Source: Spirochaetales bacterium (GTDB lineage Bacteria; Spirochaetota; Spirochaetia; DTKZ01). Taken from it: a DNA stretch of 7,263 nt. Every line of letters begins with the position of its first letter. Position 1 is the stretch's first letter. Below the pieces are notes generated by a model that ran no database searches, was not told the DNA's origin, and saw nothing but the letters and a program-made list of their open reading frames with translations. Below are positions 1-6,792 of this stretch, in pieces. Position numbers and translations under genes: made by a program. The DNA lies in assembly GCA_031274005.1 (NCBI GenBank), contig JAISQU010000356.1, positions 1-7,263 on the forward strand, written 5' to 3'.

Positions 1-1
1 C

Positions 2-504
2 CCCGCGCCGGTAAAAGTCCACGCGGATGTCAATGTGTTCGCGGCTGAAATCTCACCGGGCAGGGAGCTTGCCTTCGATGTTCGCGCCGGGCGGCAGGCT
101 TATTTGGTTTTAATTGAAGTCCGGGCTAAAATCGAGGAATACGAACTCGCCGCGCGGGACGCTATGGAAATTACGGAGCAAAACATTACTGTTTTGGCCG
201 ACGATACGGCCCACGTGATTGTGCTGGAAATGCGAAAAAGCGCGGCGACATTCGGGCGGAGATAACCGACCTGTATCTTTCCCTGAAAGAAGCCTGGGAG
301 CGGATAGAGTCTTCAAGAATGACCGTGGAGACAGCGGAAAAAGCCTACAGGCTCGCCCGCGTGGCTCTGGAAAACGGCCTCGCGACCCAGCTTGAAGTAA
401 GCGGGTCGGCGACGCGGCTCGAACAGATTCAGCTTTTGTATTACTCCTCTGTGTATGAATACCTGCCGCTGTACTTCGACCGGGAAAAGGCCCTGGGGCT
501 GTGA
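2..504 (+). pseudogene. Broken 3' part of a TolC-family outer membrane efflux gene
   Basis: The window opens inside this gene, so its 5' end is missing. From about 238 to the TGA at 502-504 one frame encodes the typical C-terminal helical hairpin of TolC-type channels. It includes the helix DIRAEITDLYLSLKEAWERI, then AEKAYRLARVALENGLATQL and an ending that reads DREKALGL, matching the usual family finish. Upstream, positions 2-265 are open in another frame and encode a helical stretch (VRAGRQAYLVLIEVRAKIEE, then AARDAMEITEQN) that resembles the first hairpin of such proteins. The two frames meet at the A5 run at 235-239. The roughly 150 residues normally found between the hairpins appear to be missing, which suggests a deletion plus a frameshift rather than one sequencing error. 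TolC proteins form the outer membrane and periplasmic duct of efflux and type I secretion systems. The C-terminal assignment is fairly sure. The upstream frame could instead be the end of an unrelated gene; its strand pattern also loosely resembles DUF4384. Confidence 0.6.
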
Positions 505-512
505 TTGGAAAA

Positions 513-541
513 GGCATGGTTTACGAGTTATAAACCATGCC
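513..541 (-). terminator. Hairpin between convergent genes, probable terminator of the minus-strand cluster
   Basis: An 11-bp perfect inverted repeat (arms 513-523 and 531-541) encloses a 7-nt loop. It lies between the stop of the plus-strand TolC remnant (504) and the stop of the minus-strand caspase gene (551). Read on the minus strand, the stem is followed at once by TTTTCC, so it fits a rho-independent terminator for the five-gene cluster. On the plus strand no T run follows, so it would be a weak terminator in that direction. The stem is only moderately GC-rich. Confidence 0.6.
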
Positions 542-550
542 CGGAACAGG

Positions 551-2068
551 TTATCTGTAGAATTCCCCGAGCGTTTTGTCTGCGTTTTCGATCCACCGCC
601 GGTAGAGTCTGTGGATCCTGTCGTTTGCAGGGTCTGCGTCCATGTCGCCGCTGTTCACGTATTCATACCAGTACTCATCGGTCCAGTAACACAGTTTAAC
701 TTGCATCCACATTGAGCCTTTGGAATATCTATATACAATGACGCCCGGAGTTTCTTCCAAAACCTGATGGTCCATTTTTCGCATCATATCAAGGGCTGCT
801 CTGTGAAATTTTGTCATGTCGATGGGCGTCCGTATCCCGCTTTTTCCGCCCTGAATGATTTCAAAATTACCCGGCCGGCGGGGCCGTATTTTTTCGGGTT
901 TTCCGGCAGGAGCGGGCACTGCCGCGGCCACGGCGGCAAAACTTCTGATTTCGGCGTTTACCGTTTGTCCCGGCAGCACTCCTGCGCTGGCTTTGGTTAT
1001 CGTACCGTCATCTGCTTTTATCGCTATTTCCGTAGTACCGGTGGCGATATTCTGCACCAGGGCGTTTCCTCCGGCTTTTACGCGGATACCGGTGTCTATG
1101 CCGTCGATCATTATGGTACCGGAAATCTGTGATGTGATGTTCAGGCTGCCTGTGGAAGCCGCGCCGGATATAGCGGCTGTGGCCGCGGGCTGAACGGCCT
1201 GGGGCGTGGTTGCGGGGGCTGGGGTATTCGAAGCGGACTTTCGGAAAAACAGAAATGTCGCTCCTTCCTGATGGTCCGCCTGGTTTAAGGATCCGAGCAG
1301 CGGCGTAGTGCGCCGTACCGAAAGCCGCACATCGTTGTATATTTGATGCGGGTCCAGGAGCGGCGCGGTATTTTTACGCAGGCACATCTTTATTGCCGCG
1401 GAAAACTCCGACTGATCCGGCACTGTTTCGCTGGAACCGCTTGTAATCACCTGCCGGCTCACAAGGGCATAGGCTTTCCGGAAGTACGCATTGTCTATTT
1501 GCGGGGCAAGAGCGCGGTTGGTATTGAGTATATCTCCGGAAAAGCAGGCGTCGGATACCATAAGCACATGGATGGTTTTCAGGCGCGATATATACCCCCG
1601 GATTTGGCTGTTGGGCAGCCAGTTTTCCTGGCTATATATATCCGTCCCTGCGTCCTGGGGTATCCAGAAACCCGCATTGGATGCTTCATCCAGATGGCCG
1701 TGGCCCGCGTAATAAATAAACAGAGAGTCATTTACGCCGAGCTTATTCTGCAAGTTTGTAAAAGTCCTGATAATGTTTTGCTTTGTCGCATTTGCATTAT
1801 AAAGCTCAATGAACTCGTCGATGTAATAGTTTTCCCCAAGGATGTCTTTGATTTCCCGTGCGTCCGCGACGGGTTTTTTCAGAGGATTCCAGGAACGGTA
1901 TCCGTCAATGGCAATGAGCAGGGCATACTGCCTGCCTACCGTTGCCGCCGCGCCCAGATTATCTCTGGCAACAACCGAGAGCCCCCTGTCCTGCGCAGCC
2001 AGGGGAAGGGGCAGCAAAAATGCCAGAAGCATGACGAACAGAATCGCGTTTTGCTTGTGGGTTTTCAT
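551..2068 (-). CDS. Secreted caspase-family (C14-like) protease with PEGA-like and IHxxYxxW C-terminal domains
   Basis: A 505-residue protein. Residues 1-26 form a signal peptide (basic MKTHK, hydrophobic core, LPLAAQ) with no lipobox, so export to the periplasm or beyond is expected. Residues 48-276 are a caspase/metacaspase-type domain: YALLIAIDGY on the first strand, YYAGHGH with the catalytic His at 123, and SDACFSG with the catalytic Cys at 175. Asp173, two before the Cys, is the position that favours Arg or Lys at P1 in metacaspases; that specificity is inferred. An Ala/Pro/Thr-rich linker (281-306) leads to a PEGA-like beta domain (about 307-376). A second Ala/Pro linker leads to a C-terminal domain (about 415-505) ending in an IHRLYRRWIEN signature. 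The start at 2068 is chosen over an in-frame ATG at 2188 because it begins the signal peptide and has GAGG seven bases upstream. It starts 4 nt after the DUF4384 gene, so translational coupling is likely. Substrate is unknown. Confidence 0.88.
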   Translation of the reverse strand: MKTHKQNAILFVMLLAFLLPLPLAAQDRGLSVVARDNLGAAATVGRQYALLIAIDGYRSWNPLKKPVADAREIKDILGENYYIDEFIELYNANATKQNIIRTFTNLQNKLGVNDSLFIYYAGHGHLDEASNAGFWIPQDAGTDIYSQENWLPNSQIRGYISRLKTIHVLMVSDACFSGDILNTNRALAPQIDNAYFRKAYALVSRQVITSGSSETVPDQSEFSAAIKMCLRKNTAPLLDPHQIYNDVRLSVRRTTPLLGSLNQADHQEGATFLFFRKSASNTPAPATTPQAVQPAATAAISGAASTGSLNITSQISGTIMIDGIDTGIRVKAGGNALVQNIATGTTEIAIKADDGTITKASAGVLPGQTVNAEIRSFAAVAAAVPAPAGKPEKIRPRRPGNFEIIQGGKSGIRTPIDMTKFHRAALDMMRKMDHQVLEETPGVIVYRYSKGSMWMQVKLCYWTDEYWYEYVNSGDMDADPANDRIHRLYRRWIENADKTLGEFYR

Positions 2069-2072
2069 AAAT

Positions 2073-3092
2073 TTACCTCGCTTGTAAGATTGTATAACTG
2101 AATTTCGTGGTCGCTTTGGGGCCTGTTTCACTATTATTTTTTTGGGCGACGACCTTAATGCCCCGCGTGCCGTTGTCAAAATTCCCATTGCCTGAAACCC
2201 GGCCGGTAATATTCATTTCATTTTCTTCTTCGGGGTTAAAGACAAAGGGGTCGTCATAGGCGGCGATTTCTATGAACTCTTCCCCGTAGGGCGGGACCAT
2301 AAGGAAACCGCTCGTTTCCGGGATAAGGCTTGCCGTTCCCGCCCGTACCATGTTGTTGTTTTGTTCCATACTGTTGGGGAAAATAAGTTTTCTGTTGCCA
2401 TACAGATCGATGGACCATACTTTTATATAACAATCCCTGTTTGAACTGACAAGGATTTGCATATAGTCCCCGTCACGCAAAATACCGGCCGCGTTGTTGT
2501 AAAGCCCCGCCTTCAGCTCGAAAGCGTTATTGTCTTCTGAAAAGGCTTTGACGGCGGCTTGCTTTTGTTCAAATTCTTCCTGCGAAACTATAGACGCGGG
2601 GTTATCCCCCTTGGGGGGTAAAAACGCCAGGCCTCGTCTTTTTAATTCCGCCGCGGGTATGACGAACGCGCTGGTTCCCCAAATCTCGCCCTTTGAGGAT
2701 TTCAGCCTAAGCCGCACTTCCACATTCTCGCCGACCTGATAGAAACTGCCTTCCACGATTGCCTGGATTGCCTGGGAATCAGGGTTCCGGGAAGTCCTGC
2801 GCGGGTCAATGGAACGGGTTGCGTATTCATCCACAGCGTCATCACTTACTACCCGGAATTTTGCCCGCTGGCCGGCGGCGCTGTCCGCGATGGTTCGCCG
2901 CAGAAAATCAGACAGGCTGCTGACCGATTGGGTATCGCCGATGGTTATGCGGCCAATCCCTATGGGGAGCTGCCTGCCCAGGGTTTTTCCCAAGTCCGCG
3001 ACAGCGGCGCTTATGCGCGCGTCAATGCTTTGGGCAAAGACACATAAGGGGAACAGGCACAGGAATGTAAGAAGAAACAGCTTTTTTTTCAT
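2073..3092 (-). CDS. Secreted FlgO-like plus DUF4384 domain protein
   Basis: A 339-residue protein with a signal peptide of 20 residues (MKKK, hydrophobic core, CVFA before Gln21) and no lipobox Cys at the cleavage site. Residues about 22-150 resemble the FlgO/CsgG-like fold of envelope proteins: a LSDFLRRTIADS helix, RVVSDDAVDE, then QAIVEGSFYQVGENVEVRLR and a second strand pair. Residues about 188-285 fit DUF4384: GDYMQILVSSNRDCYIKVWS followed by a turn and RKLIFPN, the usual phenylalanine-proline-asparagine end of that strand. DUF4384 has no known biochemical activity but is often joined to caspase-like domains in bacterial proteins. Here the caspase gene follows directly. The ribosome site is strong: AAGGAGG five bases before the ATG. 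The last sense codon and the stop (AGG TAA) also hold the ribosome site of the caspase gene, so both are probably made together. Domain calls come from sequence pattern only. Confidence 0.85.
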   Translation of the reverse strand: MKKKLFLLTFLCLFPLCVFAQSIDARISAAVADLGKTLGRQLPIGIGRITIGDTQSVSSLSDFLRRTIADSAAGQRAKFRVVSDDAVDEYATRSIDPRRTSRNPDSQAIQAIVEGSFYQVGENVEVRLRLKSSKGEIWGTSAFVIPAAELKRRGLAFLPPKGDNPASIVSQEEFEQKQAAVKAFSEDNNAFELKAGLYNNAAGILRDGDYMQILVSSNRDCYIKVWSIDLYGNRKLIFPNSMEQNNNMVRAGTASLIPETSGFLMVPPYGEEFIEIAAYDDPFVFNPEEENEMNITGRVSGNGNFDNGTRGIKVVAQKNNSETGPKATTKFSYTILQAR

Positions 3093-3106
3093 ACATGCCT
3101 CCTTGC

Positions 3107-4924
3107 TTAATACGCTTTATGGTTTACGGTTTTTGCCCTCGCATTAAGCCGCGCAATGATATACGGGCCTGCGTAGGAGTTCTCTCTGACCGCGCAGAGA
3201 GTAAGCAAAAAACCGTAATTTTCCGCTTTCTGTAATCCGGTTACAAGATTGAGTCCTTCCGAAACAGAATCAAGCTCCTCAAACCAGATTTCCTCGCCTG
3301 TTTTTTTGTCAAGCCCCTGGATGAAAGGCTTCCCGCTCTCTCCGTATTCATTCCGCGCGTTCAGGACGCCTCCAAGAACGATTTGCCCGAACTCTTCATC
3401 CACAAGCGCGCACTGGTAGTATGCATGCTGCTTTAGCTGCCGCGACTGCTGCCACTGCGTAACTCTTTTTCCCTCTGCGCTGTACTTGAAAACTGCCGCG
3501 TAAGCCTTGCCATCTCTCTGCTCTTGCAGGCAGAGGTAAAAGGCCCCTTCCGTGTCGCAAACAACCTGATTAATGGCGCAGCCGGGGAGAGAAAAATCAC
3601 GCGGCTGCAGTTTCCCTTCCATGTTAATGAAGGCGACAAAAGAGCTTTGCTCCTGGTTTCCCGTAAACTCCGGGGCCTCGTAATTGCTCCCGGTAATTAT
3701 GTAAGTTCCTGAACCGGAGTTATACGCAATAGAGCGTATAATTTCCCAGGCGTCTTTTTTTATATCACTCGGCCCCAATTCCCAGGAAAGCTCGGACATC
3801 CCGCCCCTGTCCTTTATTTCACGGATATAGGGACGGTCCCTGTCAAGGGCGCCGCCCGCGCTTGCCCCGCCTGCTGCGGCCCATGTTGCCTCGTCTTTCC
3901 GCGCAGCCGCCAGGAGGCTGATGTAGTTCCTGTCTTTTGCCTTAAATGAAGAAGACTCCCATACAAGCACATTATCATGCGTGCGTTTTTGCAGGAGCGG
4001 CGTAAAATCTCCGTCTATTCCTTCGTAGCCTGTAACCAAAAGAGAACCGCCGGGCATTTTGCAGAGTCCGGTGATTGACACAGGGGCGCCGGAGTTCCGC
4101 GCGGAAAATTTTTTTTGCAGTTCCTTTCCCGCCGCGTCCAGAGCAAAAAACTGTTCCCCCGCGTCCGTGGAAGCGATAAGGAAGATGTTTCTGTTTTCAT
4201 CCTCCGTAAAAACCGGGGGATAATTCCCTTCGATTGCCCTGTGCCAGGTGGTTTCGCCCGCGTTGTGCAGGGGGCGGGCGTCGGTAAGCAAAACCCGCGA
4301 ACCGTCGAAGGTAAAACCGTATATCCAGCCGGGGGAAAAACTGCCGGCTGGAAGAGCGGCGTTTTTTCCCTGATCCGTCTCAAGCGAGAAGGAGTTTGTT
4401 CCGGTAACGGAGAGGTACACGTTTGTACTTCCCGGCGCCAATTCGGGCCGCGAACCGGGGCCGCGCCCGTCCCGGTCAAGATTATTCCTGTAGGCAGAAC
4501 TGCCGGATCTTTTCAGCCGTACCGTTTGGCCCGAATCGTTACGCAGAACAATAAAACTTTCGTTTTCCGTAAAAGCGGGATTCTCAATAACCGCGCTTTT
4601 TTGATCCGGTTTAATAACAATAGCAGTATCGCCGGGAATGGTCCGCCAGACGCCTTCCGCGAGTTTTACCCGGTAATTAATCGCATAGCCTTCCGTTAAT
4701 TCATTAAGCTGTTTGGGCAGGCTTATATCTTTTTTGTCCAAAGCGGGAACGCTCCGCGAAGCGTCCAGTATCTCTATATCAAAAAACGTATTATTGATAA
4801 TCGTTACCGTAAAAACAAATTCACGGGAGGCCTCCCGCACCGGTTCCGCGACATTCGCGTTTTGTGATGTGCATGCGGACAAAGCTGTAATCAGTGCACA
4901 GCAAATAACGCATAGTCTTTTCAT
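3107..4924 (-). CDS. Large lipoprotein with N-terminal beta modules and probable beta-propeller
   Basis: A 605-residue predicted lipoprotein. The leader MKRLCVICCALITALSAC places the lipidated Cys at residue 18 (lipobox LSAC), so the protein should be anchored to the inner or outer membrane. Residues 36-215 contain two beta modules of a kind also present in the upstream lipoprotein: VTIINNTFFDIEIL at 40-53, and FIVLRNDSGQTVRL at 124-137 followed by PGSTNVY and SPGWIYGFTFDG. From about 236 to 600 the protein repeats short strand pairs with NxxG or DxxG turns (for example GGSLLVTGYEG, SGTYIITGSN, EGAFYLCLQE, FGQIVLGGV, NYGFLLTLC). This is typical of a beta-propeller of the PQQ/WD40 or kelch-like kind that binds proteins or glycans. 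I do not recognise a named family. The start at 4924 is preferred to an in-frame ATG at 5095 because it begins the lipoprotein leader and has GGGAG upstream. The DUF4384 gene follows after 14 nt. Confidence 0.82.
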   Translation of the reverse strand: MKRLCVICCALITALSACTSQNANVAEPVREASREFVFTVTIINNTFFDIEILDASRSVPALDKKDISLPKQLNELTEGYAINYRVKLAEGVWRTIPGDTAIVIKPDQKSAVIENPAFTENESFIVLRNDSGQTVRLKRSGSSAYRNNLDRDGRGPGSRPELAPGSTNVYLSVTGTNSFSLETDQGKNAALPAGSFSPGWIYGFTFDGSRVLLTDARPLHNAGETTWHRAIEGNYPPVFTEDENRNIFLIASTDAGEQFFALDAAGKELQKKFSARNSGAPVSITGLCKMPGGSLLVTGYEGIDGDFTPLLQKRTHDNVLVWESSSFKAKDRNYISLLAAARKDEATWAAAGGASAGGALDRDRPYIREIKDRGGMSELSWELGPSDIKKDAWEIIRSIAYNSGSGTYIITGSNYEAPEFTGNQEQSSFVAFINMEGKLQPRDFSLPGCAINQVVCDTEGAFYLCLQEQRDGKAYAAVFKYSAEGKRVTQWQQSRQLKQHAYYQCALVDEEFGQIVLGGVLNARNEYGESGKPFIQGLDKKTGEEIWFEELDSVSEGLNLVTGLQKAENYGFLLTLCAVRENSYAGPYIIARLNARAKTVNHKAY

Positions 4925-4939
4925 GGGCCGCTCTCCCTG

Positions 4940-4975
4940 AAAAAGAAGAGGAGGGTTTTGCCGCTCCCCTTCTTC
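4940..4975 (-). terminator. Hairpin with T5 run between the two lipoprotein genes, possible attenuator
   Basis: Just after the stop codon of the upstream lipoprotein gene, the minus strand can fold arms 4966-4975 and 4945-4953 (GAAGA, a bulged A, then GGGG, pairing with CCTCC and TCTTC, one G-T pair). TTTTT follows at 4944-4940. This has the form of an intrinsic terminator. It lies in the 58-nt gap ahead of the next gene, whose ribosome site GGGAG follows directly. It may cut down transcription of the three distal genes rather than end the unit. The stem is imperfect, so strength is uncertain. Confidence 0.4.
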
Positions 4976-4982
4976 ACCGTAT

Positions 4983-6098
4983 CTATTCACCAAACAGGTC
5001 AAACCTGATATTATCCGCCACACTCTTTTGCTCGCCAGTTTTAACATCGTACCGGTACGTGCCGTCCATTTTTGTAAAAACAAGGTCGTACACATAACCG
5101 GGCAGAACCGTTAAAGGGTTTAACTTGACAAAACCGCTGTCGGTCTTAACCGTCAAAGCCGAGTAGGTTCTGCCGCTCTTCCCTGAACCCGAATCAATTT
5201 GATAGGTGTCCGTGCGCCCCGGGCTTGTGCTGGCCGACCCCCGTTCATTTTTGCGGTAATTGCCCTCGGCGGTCATAAAGTTGCACAGCTCATCGGTATC
5301 ATTCTGAAACCGGACAAACGCCACATTAAACTGCGGCCCTCCCGAACCCGGACCGGTAAAGGTAATTTCCCGCACATCCGGCCCCATTGGTTCAGGTTCA
5401 AACCTTTTGCCGTTTACATTCTCCGGGTCGGAAAACACATTCATCTCCCCTGTCCGCGCGTCTACATACGCGTAGCTGGGGAAAAACTCGTAGGGCAGCC
5501 CATCGTCATTAGGCTTCATCCATATTTTCTTGAGCCTTTGTCCGGGCGCCAGTACCGCGACTGTGTCCCCGTCGGAGGCATCAACCCGCAGTTGAAGAGC
5601 GTAGCGGCTTCTGTTGGTAACATGGATAAAGGTTGTCCGCGAAACATCAATATTTTTATATATGTCATGTTCAATCCTCGCTCCGGGGTCTTTTTTGTCA
5701 AAGGTTATCAGTCCGGTATATACAACATCTTCTTCGGTTATGCCGGCCAAACCTTTTTCATTCAGCCGGGAAAAGGTTGTCGCGCGTATCAAAAAAGTCC
5801 CCCTGTCCGGCAGGCCGGAAATTTTGTTCAGATCAAAAAGGCGGGACTTGCCCCGGCCATTTGCCCCCTGTCCCAGCGCGCCGATTAAATTACCGCGTTC
5901 CACCTTGCCCACGAAAATCGCCAGTTCCTCGCTGGTCATATTGGTAATTTGTAAAGACCCGCCGGCATCCGATTTAAAATCAGCGTCTGTAATGGTTACA
6001 ACAGTAGTCCCCGCCGCCGGTTCTGTACTTGCGCATCCCGCCAGCACCAGCAGAACCGCAAACGCGGCAAAAAAAACTGCACAGTATTTTTTCTTCAT
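4983..6098 (-). CDS. Lipoprotein with three repeated beta modules, unknown function
   Basis: A 371-residue predicted lipoprotein. The leader MKKKYCAVFF then AVLLVLAGC gives a classic lipobox (LAGC, lipidated Cys22) followed by Ala-Ser-Thr. The mature part contains three similar beta segments: GGSLQITNMTSEELAIFV (46-63), TTFIHVTNRSRYALQLRV (155-172) and VAFVRFQNDTDELCNFM (259-275). Each has a hydrophobic strand, then Asn, a variable residue or two, Thr or Ser, and a second strand. The second and third are followed by APGQ and SPGR turns, and the third by LPGYVYDLVFTKMDG near the C terminus. The same pattern recurs in the next gene, so the two lipoproteins are probably related in their module. 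No enzyme motif is visible, which suggests a binding or structural role at the cell envelope. The ribosome site AAGGAG lies six bases before the ATG, and the stop is TAG. I cannot name a family. Confidence 0.82.
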   Translation of the reverse strand: MKKKYCAVFFAAFAVLLVLAGCASTEPAAGTTVVTITDADFKSDAGGSLQITNMTSEELAIFVGKVERGNLIGALGQGANGRGKSRLFDLNKISGLPDRGTFLIRATTFSRLNEKGLAGITEEDVVYTGLITFDKKDPGARIEHDIYKNIDVSRTTFIHVTNRSRYALQLRVDASDGDTVAVLAPGQRLKKIWMKPNDDGLPYEFFPSYAYVDARTGEMNVFSDPENVNGKRFEPEPMGPDVREITFTGPGSGGPQFNVAFVRFQNDTDELCNFMTAEGNYRKNERGSASTSPGRTDTYQIDSGSGKSGRTYSALTVKTDSGFVKLNPLTVLPGYVYDLVFTKMDGTYRYDVKTGEQKSVADNIRFDLFGE

Positions 6099-6116
6099 TC
6101 TCTTCTCCTTGCAAAA

Positions 6117-6137
6117 TTTATAACAGCCGTCCGGCTG
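6117..6137 (-). promoter_or_regulatory. Small hairpin with extended -10-like box ahead of the first lipoprotein gene
   Basis: In the 61-nt gap between the beta-barrel gene and the lipoprotein gene, the minus strand has a 5-bp GC-rich hairpin (CAGCC and GGCTG, 6133-6137 with 6124-6128, loop of 4). It overlaps TGTTATAAA, which resembles an extended -10 element (hexamer at 6122-6117). There is no convincing -35 box and no true T run, so this could be a weak internal promoter, a processing hairpin or chance. Confidence 0.22.
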
Positions 6138-6159
6138 CCTGATTACTCACCTCACAAGT

Positions 6160-6792
6160 CTAATACGTGATATAACTGTACCCGATCATAACGTGAAGAA
6201 AATCTTTCGTAAGTTTTCCCTCATCGCTGTTTATATTGGTTAAACTTTTGGAATAGCGTAAAAGGAGCTTCATGCCCTTGCCCGTGGTCTCGCCAAAGTC
6301 GTAGCCCCCGTCGATGTAAAAGTTCATAAACGGTGAGAACTTCACAATATTATCGCCGCTATCTGAAGATGTTCCATAACCCGGCACAGTCACGGTCCCC
6401 TCACTCATATTGATAAAAGGTATCGACAGGGAAAAACCGCCGCCAAAGATCAGGCCCTTGTAGGGGCTGACATAGATCCCTGCTGGGATGGTGAGGCAGA
6501 TTGCCGATACATCGACTTCCAGGCTGTAGCTTTCCTCTGAATAACTGTAGGGCGTGTTGAAGTAGTCAATCGACAGGCCGCCCATGACCGCAACCACGTC
6601 GGTAAAAAAGTACCCGGCTTTCCCGCCTACCTCAAATTCAAAACCATAGTCGGAAGAATCTCCCTCCGCCGTCCCCCAGGATGTGCCAAGTCCTACTTCG
6701 AAATCGAGGAGGATGTCCCCCTTCTCATAGGCCGATAGCTGCGCGGACATGAGAAACGCAAGCGCCACGGCGCCAAACAGAACCTTTTTCAT
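6160..6792 (-). CDS. Small outer membrane beta-barrel protein
   Basis: A 210-residue protein. Residues 1-21 form a signal peptide (MKKVLFGAVALAFLMSAQLSA). The mature part of about 189 residues alternates polar and hydrophobic or aromatic residues in strands joined by Gly, Asp and Ser turns: ILLDFEVGLGTSW, YGFEFEVGGKAGYFF, VAVMGGLSIDYF, LTIPAGIYVSP, GLIFGGGFSLSIPFI, FSPFMNFYIDGGYDFG, GMKLLLRYSKSL and FLHVMIGYSYITY. Eight strands, the size and a C-terminal aromatic residue fit an OmpA/OmpX-like eight-stranded outer membrane barrel; the terminal Tyr is the usual barrel-assembly signal. The specific role is unknown: porin, adhesin and structural protein are all possible. It is the first gene of the minus-strand cluster, with GGGAG eight bases before the ATG, and it faces the divergent XRE regulator gene across 125 nt. 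The stop is TAG and the next gene begins 61 nt further on. Confidence 0.82.
   Translation of the reverse strand: MKKVLFGAVALAFLMSAQLSAYEKGDILLDFEVGLGTSWGTAEGDSSDYGFEFEVGGKAGYFFTDVVAVMGGLSIDYFNTPYSYSEESYSLEVDVSAICLTIPAGIYVSPYKGLIFGGGFSLSIPFINMSEGTVTVPGYGTSSDSGDNIVKFSPFMNFYIDGGYDFGETTGKGMKLLLRYSKSLTNINSDEGKLTKDFLHVMIGYSYITY

Noticed and set aside
1343..2101. Long plus-strand open frame opposite the caspase gene
   Set aside because: It is antisense to the frame holding the caspase motifs, has no ribosome site, and its translation is rich in Cys, Arg and Ile runs with no domain pattern.
2069..2188. In-frame N-terminal extension of the caspase gene to an ATG at 2188
   Set aside because: It would overlap 116 bases of the DUF4384 gene, has no signal-peptide character, and the ATG at 2068 begins a clear signal peptide with its own ribosome site.
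3524..4699. Plus-strand open frames opposite the large lipoprotein gene
   Set aside because: They are short, lack ribosome sites and are fully explained by the long minus-strand coding frame.
4925..5095. In-frame extension of the large lipoprotein gene to an ATG at 5095
   Set aside because: It would overlap the preceding lipoprotein gene and bury the lipoprotein leader with its LSAC lipobox inside the protein.
5199..5888. 229-codon plus-strand open frame opposite the 371-residue lipoprotein
   Set aside because: It is a shadow of a gene with a lipobox leader, ribosome site and internal repeats; the antisense translation shows no recognisable domain.
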